64,000 nucleotides of DNA, taken from the NCBI RefSeq assembly GCF_958450345.1, contig NC_088780.1, forward strand, positions 92,206,226 to 92,270,225, given 5' to 3'. Source of the DNA: Calliphora vicina. Taxonomy: Eukaryota > Arthropoda > Insecta > Diptera > Calliphoridae. The translations under genes were made by a program, and so were the position numbers. Position 1 is the stretch's first letter. Every line of letters starts with the position of its first letter. A model generated the notes under the pieces. The model saw only the letters and a list, made by a program, of their open reading frames with translations. It was not told the DNA's origin and searched no databases. Below, one piece after another: positions 46,679 through 57,540 of the stretch.

Positions 46679-48145
46679 ATGAACACCAGAAATTCATCTA
46701 GAGGCTCTAACAGTAATTCATTTAGTAGAGGAAGAGGCTCATCAGCTTCACGTAATAACATCTCAATTGACCTTCAGAGTAGTACTAGGAGTCCAAAACC
46801 TAAAGTCGTTCACTCACCTGCTAATAAGATAGTAGTACCACCACAGATTGTTAGAACCCCTAGCTCAACGAGTTTACCTTCAACTAATATTTTCCAAGAC
46901 ATATTTCTAATGGATAACGACAATTCGGCTTCACAACCCCAATTGGTTGTAGGCTCTGAGGAAGCTCCTCGCCGTTCATCCCTAAACCCAAACGTAGACC
47001 CATTTATACATGCTTCTACTTCGAGCAATAATGCACCATTGGTGCCAAACGCAAATTATACAAATCCCAATACAGCGACATCGTTCGATTCCTTGATAGC
47101 ATTAATGGAACAAACGATGAGGACTACTCAAGAGGAATTTCGAAGGGAATTAACCTCGATAAGAGAAAGTATCTCACAAATTGGTAGTGCACCAACTATT
47201 CCCTCAAATAGACCACCAGAAATGTTACCAAACTTTACTACACATAGCACAAATTCGAATCGTTTATCTGATCAAAGTAGAACATATGAAAATCCGAATA
47301 TTAAATTAGAAAAATGGAAGATTTCTTTCGACGGCTCAGGATCTGTCACAGATTTTCTTTTTAAGATTGAGACACTTTGTACACGCTCTAAATGTTCTGA
47401 TGAACATTTATTATCAAATTTTCATATTCTATTGGACGGTCGCGCAGAGCAGTGGTATTGGCTCTTTACGAGACAGAATCGAAATATCTCTTATTCGTTT
47501 CTACGAAATGCCTTAATTAAAGAGTTTGGACATTTGGAGTCAGATCACGAAGTTATTTTGAAAATTTCGTTGCGAAAGCAATTGTACAAGGAAACTTATG
47601 ATGATTTCCATACTTCTGTTGTGACCATGAATCTAAGGCTCCAGAATCCACTACCAGATATAACTCTTATAGATATTATGAAAAGAAATTTGAACCCAAA
47701 CTTAAGATTTTTGTTGTTCAACTCAGAACCAAGAGATATTAATGATTTTCGAGACATTGCGAGGAAAGCAGAAAAAGTTTTGCGAGATACTAAGTTTCAG
47801 GCCCCTCACATAGTACCCTCTCGAAATATTAGTGAAATCGATACAACATCTCAAGAAGTTTGTGACACTGAAGATACAGACCCACAAGTTGAGGCCCTAC
47901 AATTTCCTAATCGAAGAGTCAAATTCGATTACTCTGGTATTCAATGCTGGAACTGTTTAGAATATGGTCATTCTTACATATACTGCTCGGATGAAATCAA
48001 GAAACCGTTTTGTTTTAAATGCGGTCAGAAGGGTACTTTGACACCAAAGTGTCCGAACAAACATGGCTTCCAGGGAAATCGAAAAGTGGGCGATCTGGCT
48101 ACCGGGGACACTCGTCCACTCCCTCAAACCCCGAGTTTGAAGTAA
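46679..48145 (+). CDS. gag: Gag polyprotein of retrotransposon 2 (488 aa)
   Basis: Same architecture as the Gag of retrotransposon 1. A Ser/Asn/Arg/Pro-rich N-terminal arm (1 to about 210) starts MNTRNSSRGSNSNSFSRGRG. The capsid-type domain follows (EKWKISFDGSGSVTDFLFKI, RAEQWYWLFTRQNR, up to about 350). Two zinc knuckles end it: CWNCLEYGHSYIYC (CX2CX4HX4C, from residue 423) and CFKCGQKGTLTPKC (from 445), where Thr replaces the zinc-binding His. The frame overlaps pol from 48019 to its TAA at 48143-48145. It should assemble particles and package RNA. No breaks. Confidence 0.95.
   Translation: MNTRNSSRGSNSNSFSRGRGSSASRNNISIDLQSSTRSPKPKVVHSPANKIVVPPQIVRTPSSTSLPSTNIFQDIFLMDNDNSASQPQLVVGSEEAPRRSSLNPNVDPFIHASTSSNNAPLVPNANYTNPNTATSFDSLIALMEQTMRTTQEEFRRELTSIRESISQIGSAPTIPSNRPPEMLPNFTTHSTNSNRLSDQSRTYENPNIKLEKWKISFDGSGSVTDFLFKIETLCTRSKCSDEHLLSNFHILLDGRAEQWYWLFTRQNRNISYSFLRNALIKEFGHLESDHEVILKISLRKQLYKETYDDFHTSVVTMNLRLQNPLPDITLIDIMKRNLNPNLRFLLFNSEPRDINDFRDIARKAEKVLRDTKFQAPHIVPSRNISEIDTTSQEVCDTEDTDPQVEALQFPNRRVKFDYSGIQCWNCLEYGHSYIYCSDEIKKPFCFKCGQKGTLTPKCPNKHGFQGNRKVGDLATGDTRPLPQTPSLK
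48073..48133 (+). promoter_or_regulatory. -1 frameshift signal: G GGA AAT slippery site plus H-type pseudoknot
   Basis: GGGAAAT (48073-48079) is in X XXY YYZ phase with gag (GGA at 48074, AAT at 48077) and lies in the only region where gag and pol frames overlap (pol opens after a stop at 48016-48018). After a 6-nt spacer, stem 1 pairs GTGGGCGA (48086-48093) with TCGTCCAC (48112-48119), 8 bp with one G-U. Loop CGGGG (48103-48107) pairs with CCCCG (48129-48133) as stem 2. The region is notably GC-rich against an AT-rich element, as selected structure would be. Folded by eye. Confidence 0.75.
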
Positions 48146-51100
48146 TTTATAATATTAATGAAGAAATTTTTGATAGCAAATCTAAAACAAATACAAAAGA
48201 TAATTCAACACAAACCCCTGATTTTGACTATTCGCACAATGTTGAGACAATTTTAAACAATATTTCTAATGAGAATTTGAATTCTCCATATAATTCTATT
48301 CAAACTTACAACCATTGCCCAATCGTGAATGACAAAAATAATCAAGTACTAAACAAGCGGAAAATGACTGTAAAACCAACTTTTAATATTCTAAAATGTA
48401 GAATACGCTTTAAAAAACGCAAATATTTTCGTAAACTTCTAGAATCGACTATAATTAGTGGCTCCGATGACAGACCATTCGCAAAAGTAAAGGTAATGGG
48501 CGATACCTTATTAGGATTGCTTGATTCGGGAGCCAATGTCTGTGCGTTAGGTAAAGACTGCTTAACTTTTCTGGAGAAGAATGGAATTTATTATACCCCA
48601 ATTAGCTCCACAGTTCGCACTGCAAACGGGTCAAGACAAAATGTTATTGGTTTTTGCAATTTACCAATAGTTTTTAAAGGCGTTACCAAGAACATTACAT
48701 TTTATTTAGTTCCATCTCTCAGTCAACACGCATATTTTGGTACCAACTTTTGGCGTGATTTCGTACTGGCTCCGGATATAATTCCAGCCAAGTTAGGTCG
48801 TATTTCGGAAATCACATCCGATTCAAGTGTGGACCAAAATTTTCACGAACTAAGCCCTGAGCAAAAACTGATTTTAGAAAAAACTATTTTGAAATTTCCA
48901 TCTTTCGAAAAATTGGGTCTCGGTAGTACAGATTTGTTACAGCATAATATTGACACGGGTGATGCAGTCCCTATTAAATGCAAACACTATCCTCTATCTC
49001 CTCCAAGACAGGAAGAGGCTTTTCAAGAGATTGACAGATTGTTAAAACTGGGAGTTATCGAAGAATCAAATTCTCCGTGGTGCTCTCCAGCGGTACTTGT
49101 TAGGAAGCCAGGGAAAGTGCGTCTTTGCATCGACTCGAGGAAACTAAACGAGGTAACAAAAAAAGATTCATACCCGCTACCTCATATTAATGGACTGTTA
49201 AATAGACTTAAAGATACATTCTACATTAGTGGAATAGATTTAAAAGACGCTTTTTTACAAATAAAGTTGACTGATTCGTCGAAGGAAAAGACCGCCTTTG
49301 TTATACCCGGTAAACCATTATATCATTATAAATACATGCCGTTTGGGTTATGTAATGGGCCCCAGACCATGAGTCGTCTCATGGACATGGTTATCCCCTC
49401 CCGATTACGCGAGAATGTATTTATATATTTAGATGATTTATTGGTATGTAGTCCCGACTTTGAATCGCATATAAACCTTTTGAACCAAGTGGCTTCTTGT
49501 CTTAAGTCAGCCAAATTAACTATCAATGTAAGCAAGAGCAAATTTTGTCAAAAGGAAATACGATATCTAGGTTATATAGTGGGCAAGGGATGTTTAAAAG
49601 TTGATCCTATAAAAGTTGAATCTATTCGAAATTTTCCTGTACCGAAGACTCCGAAACAAATACGTAGATTTGTTGGTATGGCAAATTGGTATCGCTCCTT
49701 TATCTGGAACTTCTCAGATTTGGCGGGACCTTTAACCGACTGTTTGAAAAAGTCAAACGGAAAATTTCTATTAACAGATGAAGCTAAAGCATCCTTTGAG
49801 AAACTGAAAACAGCTCTTTCATCTGCACCTGTGTTAGCGCAGCCAGATTTTAAAAAGGAATTCATAATTCAGTGTGATGCTTCCAAAATTGGTGTAGGCG
49901 GTGTATTATTTCAATACGACGAACAAGGGAAAGAACACCCAATAGCTTATGTATCGCAAAAACTTAACAAATCTCAAAAAAATTATACCGTGACCGAATT
50001 AGAATGCTTGGCAGCTATTGTGAGTGTTAATCGATTTAGACCGTATATTGAGGGCTTAAGTTTTCGTATTATTACCGACCACTCTTCCTTAAAGTGGCTT
50101 ATGTCACAGAAAGATTTGAGTGGACGCCTAGCACGCTGGAGCCTGAAATTACAGCGATATACTTTTGGAATTGAACACAGAAAGGGATCTTTGAATGTTG
50201 TTCCTGATTGCCTCTCAAGGATGAATGTTGATGACATATCTCTAGAAAACACATCATTTGATATTGACTTATCATCACCTGAATTCGAAGAGAAGGAATA
50301 CCAACAGCTCAGAAAGTCCATCTCTGAAAACGCAGAGTCATTGCCTGATTTGTCCCTATCGGGAAATTTAATTCTAAAGCGCATAAATTTTAAACTTGGT
50401 GCCGAAAATGAAGAAGATAGTCCTTGGCGCTTATGGATACCAAAGACCTTAGTAATGTCAGTTATTAAATCTGCTCACGATTCTAGGATTTCATGTCATG
50501 GAGGTTTTATGAAAACATTGTCGAGAATTCGCCAAAAATTCTTCTGGCCGACAATGGTTAATGACGTAAAGGTTTACATAGAGAAATGTGATGTTTGCAA
50601 ATGCGTTAAGTCCTCAAACCAAATTTCGAGACCTCAAATGGGTAACCAAATGATTACTAATAGACCATTTGAGAGGATATATTGCGATTTTTTGGGTCCT
50701 TACCCATTTACTAAGGCAGGAAATTCGATAATATTTATATGTTTAGACCACTTGACGAAATTTGTTTTCCTGAAACCAATGAAGGCAGCCACTACATCAA
50801 ACGTGATTTTGTTTTTTGAATCTGAACTTTTTCCAACCTTTGGAGTCCCTAGGTTTATACATAGCGATAACGCTAAGCAGTTTCTTTCTAAAGAAATTAA
50901 AGATTTTTACAATTTATATGAAATATCCCACATTACCACCGGATTTTATGCACCCCAATCAAATGCTTCTGAACGCGCCAACCGTGAGATTATCACGAAA
51001 ATAAGATGCTTTTTACAAGGGCATAAAGATCACAGGGAATGGGATAAGTATATCCCTCAAATTTTGTCAATACTAAGAAGCGATTTTCACACAGCTATAA

Positions 51101-51510
51101 AATGTTCTCCTTATTACGCAACATTCGGACAAAACATGGTTCAGCATGGTTCGACATATAAAATTCTCGATAGACTTGGGTGCTTACCTGGGGAAGATGT
51201 AAATGTTTTCAACAATGTTGACAAACTGGCAAAAGTAAGAGAGAAAATTCGTGAAAACTTGACTATAGCCCATGTTAAAGCCGCTAAAACATATAATCTT
51301 CGAAGCAGGACAATCAAATTTCACAAAGGTCAAATCGTGTTTAGAAAAAATCATGTGATGAGCAACATGTCTAAACGTATAAACAAAAAATGTATGCCAA
51401 AATATATTAAATGTAGAATAAAGGAAAAAATTGGCAACAACTTATACGATATTGAGGACCAAAATGGAAAATATATTGGAAAATACCATGCCACAGATCT
51501 GAAGTCTTGA
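48079..51510 (+). CDS. pol: Pol polyprotein of retrotransposon 2 (protease, RT, RNase H, integrase)
   Basis: Expressed as Gag-Pol by -1 frameshifting; the open frame spans 48019-51510, but the ATG at 48019 precedes the slip site and is unlikely to be used. Protease: DSGANVCALG with Asp at 48523. RT: GIDLKDAFLQIKL and YLDD at 49426-49437. RNase H: QCDASKIGVGGVL with Asp at 49876, TELECLAAI and TDHSSLKWL. Integrase: His 50476 and 50497, Cys 50587 and 50596, catalytic Asp 50686, Asp 50866 and Glu 50971 (34 residues between the last two). C-terminal KYIGKYHATDLKS tail. All catalytic residues are present and no stop interrupts it. It is closely similar to the Pol of retrotransposon 1 in protein, much less in DNA, so the two are sister families, not copies. 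Confidence 0.95.
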   Translation, partial: SKSGRSGYRGHSSTPSNPEFEVIYNINEEIFDSKSKTNTKDNSTQTPDFDYSHNVETILNNISNENLNSPYNSIQTYNHCPIVNDKNNQVLNKRKMTVKPTFNILKCRIRFKKRKYFRKLLESTIISGSDDRPFAKVKVMGDTLLGLLDSGANVCALGKDCLTFLEKNGIYYTPISSTVRTANGSRQNVIGFCNLPIVFKGVTKNITFYLVPSLSQHAYFGTNFWRDFVLAPDIIPAKLGRISEITSDSSVDQNFHELSPEQKLILEKTILKFPSFEKLGLGSTDLLQHNIDTGDAVPIKCKHYPLSPPRQEEAFQEIDRLLKLGVIEESNSPWCSPAVLVRKPGKVRLCIDSRKLNEVTKKDSYPLPHINGLLNRLKDTFYISGIDLKDAFLQIKLTDSSKEKTAFVIPGKPLYHYKYMPFGLCNGPQTMSRLMDMVIPSRLRENVFIYLDDLLVCSPDFESHINLLNQVASCLKSAKLTINVSKSKFCQKEIRYLGYIVGKGCLKVDPIKVESIRNFPVPKTPKQIRRFVGMANWYRSFIWNFSDLAGPLTDCLKKSNGKFLLTDEAKASFEKLKTALSSAPVLAQPDFKKEFIIQCDASKIGVGGVLFQYDEQGKEHPIAYVSQKLNKSQKNYTVTELECLAAIVSVNRFRPYIEGLSFRIITDHSSLKWLMSQKDLSGRLARWSLKLQRYTFGIEHRKGSLNVVPDCLSRMNVDDISLENTSFDIDLSSPEFEEKEYQQLRKSISENAESLPDLSLSGNLILKRINFKLGAENEEDSPWRLWIPKTLVMSVIKSAHDSRISCHGGFMKTLSRIRQKFFWPTMVNDVKVYIEKCDVCKCVKSSNQISRPQMGNQMITNRPFERIYCDFLGPYPFTKAGNSIIFICLDHLTKFVFLKPMKAATTSNVILFFESELFPTFGVPRFIHSDNAKQFLSKEIKDFYNLYEISHITTGFYAPQSNASERANREIITKIRCFLQGHKDHREWDKYIPQILSILRSDFHTAIKCSPYYATFGQNMVQHGSTYKILDRLGCLPGEDVNVFNNVDKLAKVREKIRENLTIAHVKAAKTYNLRSRTIKFHKGQIVFRKNHVMSNMSKRINKKCMPKYIKCRIKEKIGNNLYDIEDQNGKYIGKYHATDLKS

Positions 51511-52226
51511 ATTTTGCCCGGCTTTTGTGGGTCGTGCCACACCTTTTGATGTTTTGAATAATAAAAATTGTAACATTTTTATTTTAAATAGTTTCCTATC
51601 TACATGTTTGTGTATATAAACAAACCGCAGTAATACAACATAAAAATGAGTTCACAAATAAGTTTTGTATGTGTTTGTTCCAAAATATTTTATGTAACGG
51701 CTTGTATGTTTTGTACATTATACACGAAAATATATATACGAAAATAAAAAAAAAAAAAAATATGTCATACCAAAATCCTACTGGAAAATTTCAACTTATT
51801 TTATGTCAACAAATTTGAAAATTACTATTTATATTCAAAATATCATGTATTTGTAATAAGCATTTGAAGTCTAAACTTTTTCATATAAATTCATTTATGG
51901 TTTAGTTTTTCAAATAGAACTCACATGATGAAAAAGATTTACATGTTTTAAGTCAAATAGAACACTTAATTGTACATTTCTTGATATAACCTGAATTATA
52001 CTCAAAACAGTAACTGAAAGATATTTTGCCATTCCATTAATCAAAATACAACTCTAATAAAAAAAAATGTTTTTTACCCCACATATTGAGAACCCCTGTT
52101 TTACCAGTAAATTAAAATCCATTTCTTCAATATTCTTATTAAAATTTGGATATATTTGAATAAGAAAAAAAAATCTATTTCCTGTTCGAACTTCAATTTT
52201 AATAAAATTACTGTTCGAAGCAGGTT
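51511..52226 (+). other. 3' untranslated region of retrotransposon 2
   Basis: 716 bp between pol and the 3' LTR, the place where related elements may carry env. It has only short frames, AT-rich DNA and an A-run at about 51747-51760. No signal peptide, transmembrane or envelope-like frame. A purine-rich GAAGCAGG just before the LTR (52217-52224) may be the polypurine tract. Confidence 0.65.
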
Positions 52227-55200
52227 TGTTACGATTTTTGCTTTAGGTTCATTTCATTACAGCATTTGTATAAATTATTTGTTTTCGTTTTTAGTTATTC
52301 ATAAACTGTTGTTGAGGATTCCATCCCATATTCTTAAATTTCAAGTTCAAGGTTTTATTTTCTAACATACATAAGTACTCACATTAATATGTGTACATGT
52401 CATTATTGGTATTCTCTTTACTCAAATGATCATTATTGATGAGTTCAAAGTGTAAAGTATGTTAAAGAGTGTAAAGGTTACACTCTGTTAATGTTACACT
52501 CTCTTTAATTTGTTCTTTGTTTTCTACTTCCTTATATGGGCATACAAATAAATATTTTTGTGTGTTTTATTCTTTTGGTCGCATTGATACACACCTTTTT
52601 TTCATATTGAAGTAGAAGTGTTGTTCTCTTGTTTTTTTTTTTGACATTAAAACAGAGTCATATAGATTTATTTCGCTTTGGTTACTGTATAAATCAATTT
52701 ATGTTTCAAGGTTAGCCTATCTCTATTCAATCAAAGGCAGTTTTGTTGCATTTTGCAACGGGACTTTTTTGAAAATAAATGCTTCTAGAATTTGGTTTTT
52801 GAAAAGTAAAGTCATTGACAAAGTTTAACTAGTTACGAAAACATCATTAGCGCAAAAGTATTAATATCTGAAAACAACGTGATTTTGTGTGTGAAGAAAG
52901 TTTAACAAAATTAAGAAGTTTGAATTAAATAGTGATTTAATAAGTGTACTTCAACATTTTTATTCATATGGAATATTCCTTATCAAAGAGGTAACAAAAT
53001 TTGCAGAAATTAATTATATTATAATTACCTATAACAAACTATTTTTGTTTTATTAGGATATAATAATTGTCCAACCAGACTTTCAACACGTGGAAATTCC
53101 GATCCACGTTTTAGGAAAATTTCATAAAGAAGCAACTAAAACACTATACAATTCCATCAGATTTCTATTAATTTTTCTATGGTCAAATTGCGTCACTTCA
53201 ATTATAAGATTTTCTGACCAGGCATTTACTTGGAAAAGCCTCTGGTACAGAAAAGTCTGGAAGAAGGTGACCATATTACATGTTAAATCACGTGTTTCGC
53301 AGTAGTTTTTGCAATCTTTAACGACAAACCTAATTATATAACCAGTAAATAACTAATACTTCACTAATTTTTCATTAAATTAATTTGTCTAAAAACAACC
53401 CCCTAATTATTGTTATACTCAATAAATAATACTTTGTTAAAGTATTAGTTTGAAAAAAATTATAAATTTAAACAAAAGATATCCTAAACGAATTTGTTAA
53501 CAAAATTATTCTATTTTAAAATCAAAAATACAAATTAAACTTAACATTAATAACTATAAATTTTAACAACTCTATTTTCCAATATAAATTTTTAACAACT
53601 CTAATTCTAAATATATAAGAATCTTCAATTTCTAACTTGTCCATAAATTTAAAGTAATTATTAGATATCCATAGAAAATACAGAAAATATTAAATAAAAC
53701 AAACAAAAATATAATTTGTAAATGAAATTTTAATTTTGTCATTTATGGGAACCGCATATTAAACAAATATGTAAGTTATAAAATTCATTTCTATCCCATA
53801 TTTTTGATTCGTTTTAATTTAACAAAAAACGTTTAAAAGAAAATAATTTTATATCACATCTAAAACTATATGAGAAATACATAAAACTGAAAATACAAAA
53901 TCTAACAGAATGAAATACATAAAATCTTAAATCAAAATCAAAAATTAATTATATATATAGTAATTAAAATCGCAAAATTTAGTCAGTATTAAAATATAAA
54001 TGTTCAAATCAGGAAATTAAAGAAAAATCATATTAATTAAATTCACTGAAGAAAAAAAAAAAAAAAACAAAAAAAAATTTAAAAATTAAATAAAAGTCGA
54101 AATATAAAAATAATTTTATACAATGAATTAAACCTAAAAGAAGAAAGAATAATTTAAAATTGAAACCGAATTATTACCAATCTAACTACGAAGAAATATA
54201 AGAAAGATTATAACAAAAATTTAAGAAAATCTTAATACAAAATGAATTCAAAAAAAATTGAATTATAAAACAAACAAAAATAATATACTGAATGTAAATA
54301 ACTAATTTTTTTTATATCATCTTTTCAAAATCAAAAACAAAAAAGAACTTGCAAATAGTCGTTAAATTCTAAATTTTTCTCTGCTAATTTAAAATCATAT
54401 ATTTATAAATTTAAAGTGATTTGAAATCAATATGAAGTTAAAATAATTTGAATATAAAATATAATAATTTGAATTAACTATGTTTTGGCAAAAATTGAAT
54501 TTATCAAAAAACAAAAAAATTATAAAAGAATTTAAAATTTGTAATAATTATTATTCATGTTGTTAACGTTTGAAATTTATAAAAATTAAATGTCAAAGAA
54601 TCGAATTAATTTAAAACTTTCAAAATTGTAATTGTATATTTTTGTTAAATGTAATTTAACATTTTTTTTCAACCAACAAGCACTACATCGTCATGCAATG
54701 ATTGCTGGGCCCACCAATTGATGCTGTAAACGACGTAACAATATGAACATATACATCACATACACCAAAAGTACATTTTTACCAACAATTTGTAAGTAAA
54801 GAAATTAAAATTCTTTTACATTATATTATAATTAAGATAGATTATTTTGCGATCATATTTTTTTTTATAAACATTTATAAAATTAATTACGATTTATTTA
54901 AACATTTTGAAATGCCACAAATAAATTTTCTTGTTGATTATATATATTAAAATAATAATGAAATTCTAATTTATTTAAAAAGGGGGAATGATAGCCTATA
55001 AAACTTATAAACAGTAGTAAGTGTCGAAGTGTCAATTATAGGGACAGGTACAGAAAACTATGGGTATTTTCTTGTCAAGGCGTCTGACATAAAGTCAGTG
55101 GGTGGGAACAAATGTACCCTACATGGCGCTACATCTAGCCATAGTTCGTTTTGTAATTACCATACAGATTTTAGTTTTAAATTATTTTGCATACTATTGG

Positions 55201-55401
55201 TAACTTTAGGCATGTACGGTATGTTATATGCTTACGCGTTATGAAATATATGGGTTGAGAACCAACTTTACCATTAATATAGCTAGCTGGGAAACCTATA
55301 AACATGCCTCTTACTCAATCATATTTTATTTAGGATTGCAATTGAATTTTTGAATTTGTGCAGCAATTTTTATTATTCAAGTTTGTACCCAGCGCGTAAC
55401 A
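52227..55401 (+). repeat. 3' LTR of retrotransposon 2 (3175 bp)
   Basis: Direct repeat of 42765-45944; lacks the extra CAAGTT hexamer and has one more A in a poly-A run. Confidence 0.95.
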
Positions 55402-55405
55402 CATA
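55402..55405. repeat. 4-bp target duplication (CATA), right, retrotransposon 2
   Basis: Matches 42761-42764. Confidence 0.8.
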
Positions 55406-56070
55406 GCAGGACTTATTCGTAAACTTTGTTTAAAGTTTTTTCCATAAAATTGAATAATCTCGATTTAGTTTTCTTCAAACACAATTTATAAACATTAACC
55501 GACATTGATTTCTATAGAAAAAATTTCGTATATATTATATTATAATTTTTAACGGCAATTTCATATAACCATCACCTGTTCCGCATATAAAAAGAATCAA
55601 TTTTCTATCACCTTATAGAAAACTAAAAAGAGCACACGAATTAATCTTTATTGAATTTTATAAATTTCCAATACTCTTCAATGAAATTGGCCACAAATTG
55701 AAAGGTTAATTAAACGATTTCGTATATTTTCTCACTTGCTCATACACACACATATGTGTGACATATACTTAGTGAGTTTCGAATAAGGTACGTCCCAGCA
55801 GTTAAACAAGTAGTCAATGCATCCCTTAGAGTAAGTTCGGGTAATGTGGTATAGGCGGGTAATGTGGTATAGCTGCTTTTCTCTAAAACTAAGAGCACTG
55901 GAGTAGCGGTACCAAGCTTAAGAGTTTTATGATCTCAGAAAATTTGCATTGGGTGAGTGTACTTCATTTCTGCAGGTCATGGAAATAGTCAGTTGTAAAA
56001 AATCAGCATTATCTTATGGTAGACTTTTTTTTGTGATCTGTTAATAATTAATTTTTTTCTACAATCAGTA
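55406..56070. other. Intergenic DNA, no gene seen
   Basis: Contains a doubled GGGTAATGTGGTATAG motif (55838-55873) that recurs as GCTAATGTGGTATAGC at 57332, on the far side of the inserted inverted-repeat element; it may belong to an older transposon end. Confidence 0.45.
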
Positions 56071-57193
56071 CTGCAATTCTGTAACTTTTTAACGACAAAA
56101 TTTTGTCGTTAAGTAATCAAAATTCGTTAGTTAACAATATTTATCGTTAAGAGATATTCCGAATTAAATTTTACCGATTATTTTCGTTAAAAATAGTCGG
56201 TAGATAACGAAATTTGTCGGTAGGTTAACGACAAATAAAATGTTCTAGTTAAGCCATAACGATAATTGTTTAGGAGTTAGTTTTGTAACATAAATATTCG
56301 AAATAAGTTGTTTTTTGAAAGTACGGTTGGTCAACCTTTTGTATTTGTTAGATACGGACTGATTTGGGTTTTTAATATAAAAATTAACATGCTTTAATTA
56401 TCTTTTTAAGATAAATTTGGACATATATTTGGTCAATTCACAAGGTCTCTTATCAGTCATATTGTCATAATGTCCTAACATATCTCGTCTCGACGGCTCG
56501 GCTTAACCGACTCTTAGGCATTCGGCACAGGTCTCTGCTGGCAATACAAACCACTGTGAAATATTAGGACAATATGACATGATAAGATACGTTGTGAATT
56601 GACCAATTATATTAATTTTAGAAAATAATATTCGAATTTTAAGAGCAACTTTTATTTGGGGCATAATATCCATAATTAACACATTTCTGGAGTGTATAGT
56701 GTTTATCCCTATATTCAATTTCCATTTTTGGCGATGTGATACGATTATAAACTTATATAAAAGTTATAAAATCGTTTTTAAGACAGTATTCTAAGAAGGA
56801 AATTCATCTGAATTTGTCGACTGTCAGACTATAGACATATGTATTACACTGGGTTACTTTTATTTTTAGAAAAAAAACTCTTGTTCTTTTGTTTTCAGTA
56901 GGTTTCGCGAACATATTTGGGTGAGCTGATGCATGATTTTTGTATATAAATGCGATTATTTATTCACACGACTACAAATTTATCTGCAAACACGAAAAAA
57001 TAGTAAATATTTTTATGATTTTTTAATTTTAAAAATATTGACATTTATATTTTTAACTATATTCGTCGTTAAAATTTATTACCGAGAGATATCGTTAACT
57101 TCAAATAGTGAATATTAAATTCGTTAAAGCAACCGATAGTTTTCGTTACTTAACGACATCGGTAGGAAAGTATAAAAAGTTACAGAATTGCGG
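56071..57193. mobile_element. TA-flanked inverted-repeat element (Tc1/mariner-like MITE), copy X
   Basis: Left end CTGCAATTCTGTAACTTTTT and right end AAAAAGTTACAGAATTGCGG form inverted repeats with one mismatch over 20 bp, with TA on both outer sides (56069-56070, 57194-57195). Subterminal regions repeat CGTTA/TAACG motifs many times. A second foldback lies inside. The TA flanks suggest Tc1/mariner, but TA is weak evidence. No transposase; the 56503-56718 minus frame recurs in copy Y only because the DNA does. Confidence 0.6.
56429..56606. mobile_element. Inner foldback with 15-bp inverted repeats
   Basis: TTGGTCAATTCACAA (56429-56443) and TTGTGAATTGACCAA (56592-56606) are perfect inverted arms; weaker pairing extends inward (TCATATTGTC against GACAATATGA). 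Related sequence is at 61078-61140 and at the right window edge (63919-64000), so it is a repeat family. Confidence 0.6.
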
Positions 57194-57368
57194 TACAGGT
57201 GTTTTAAACTTTATTAATTTAATTTTAAAGTCAAATGGGAATATTTTGCTATTGAAGAACATATGTAACAATATAGTATATTTAGTGTATATGTTTAATT
57301 TTATAATAATTTCAATAAACCTCGTGGTCGGCTAATGTGGTATAGCTAAAGAATTTCAAGCAAATAAT

Positions 57369-57540
57369 ATGCCAAAGAAATGTGAAGTATGAAAATGGAC
57401 AGCGGAAGATTTGAAGAACACTATCTGAGCTATTAGAAACAACAAATGGAAATTTTTTTTCGCATCAGTCATTCAATGTCTCCTACGGATAATTATAAAA
57501 ACAGCTTAAATAATCTCAAATCTAAAAGCTATAAAAAATA
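57369..57540 (+). pseudogene. Pogo/pipsqueak-type transposase N-terminus, broken
   Basis: From an ATG at 57369 the frame reads MPKKCEV, stop, KWTAEDLKNTI, stop, AIRNNKWKF, matching the pattern of the pipsqueak helix-turn-helix that begins pogo/Tigger/jerky-like transposases. In another frame further on, SFNVSYG and KQLK resemble the end of that domain. Two stops and a frameshift make it dead. No pogo terminal repeats are proven. Confidence 0.4.

Larger units (their letters stand above)
42765..55401 (+). mobile_element. Retrotransposon 2: complete Ty3/gypsy-class element, 12.6 kb, very long LTRs
   Basis: Same plan as retrotransposon 1 but a different family: LTRs are unrelated in sequence, while Gag and Pol are clearly homologous. 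LTRs run TG to CA, 3180 and 3175 bp. Differences seen: a 6-bp CAAGTT duplication in the left copy near 42885, one A in a poly-A run near 44600, and G/A at 44492/53948. CATA duplications flank it. Gag and pol are intact and there is no env, although 716 bp separate pol from the 3' LTR. It looks recent and may be active. Lineage call (Osvaldo/Ulysses-like) is an inference. Confidence 0.95.

Noticed and set aside
48019..48078. ATG at 48019 as an independent pol start
   Set aside because: It follows a stop in the pol frame but precedes the slippery site; leaky scanning past all gag ATGs is unlikely, and a clear frameshift signal lies downstream.
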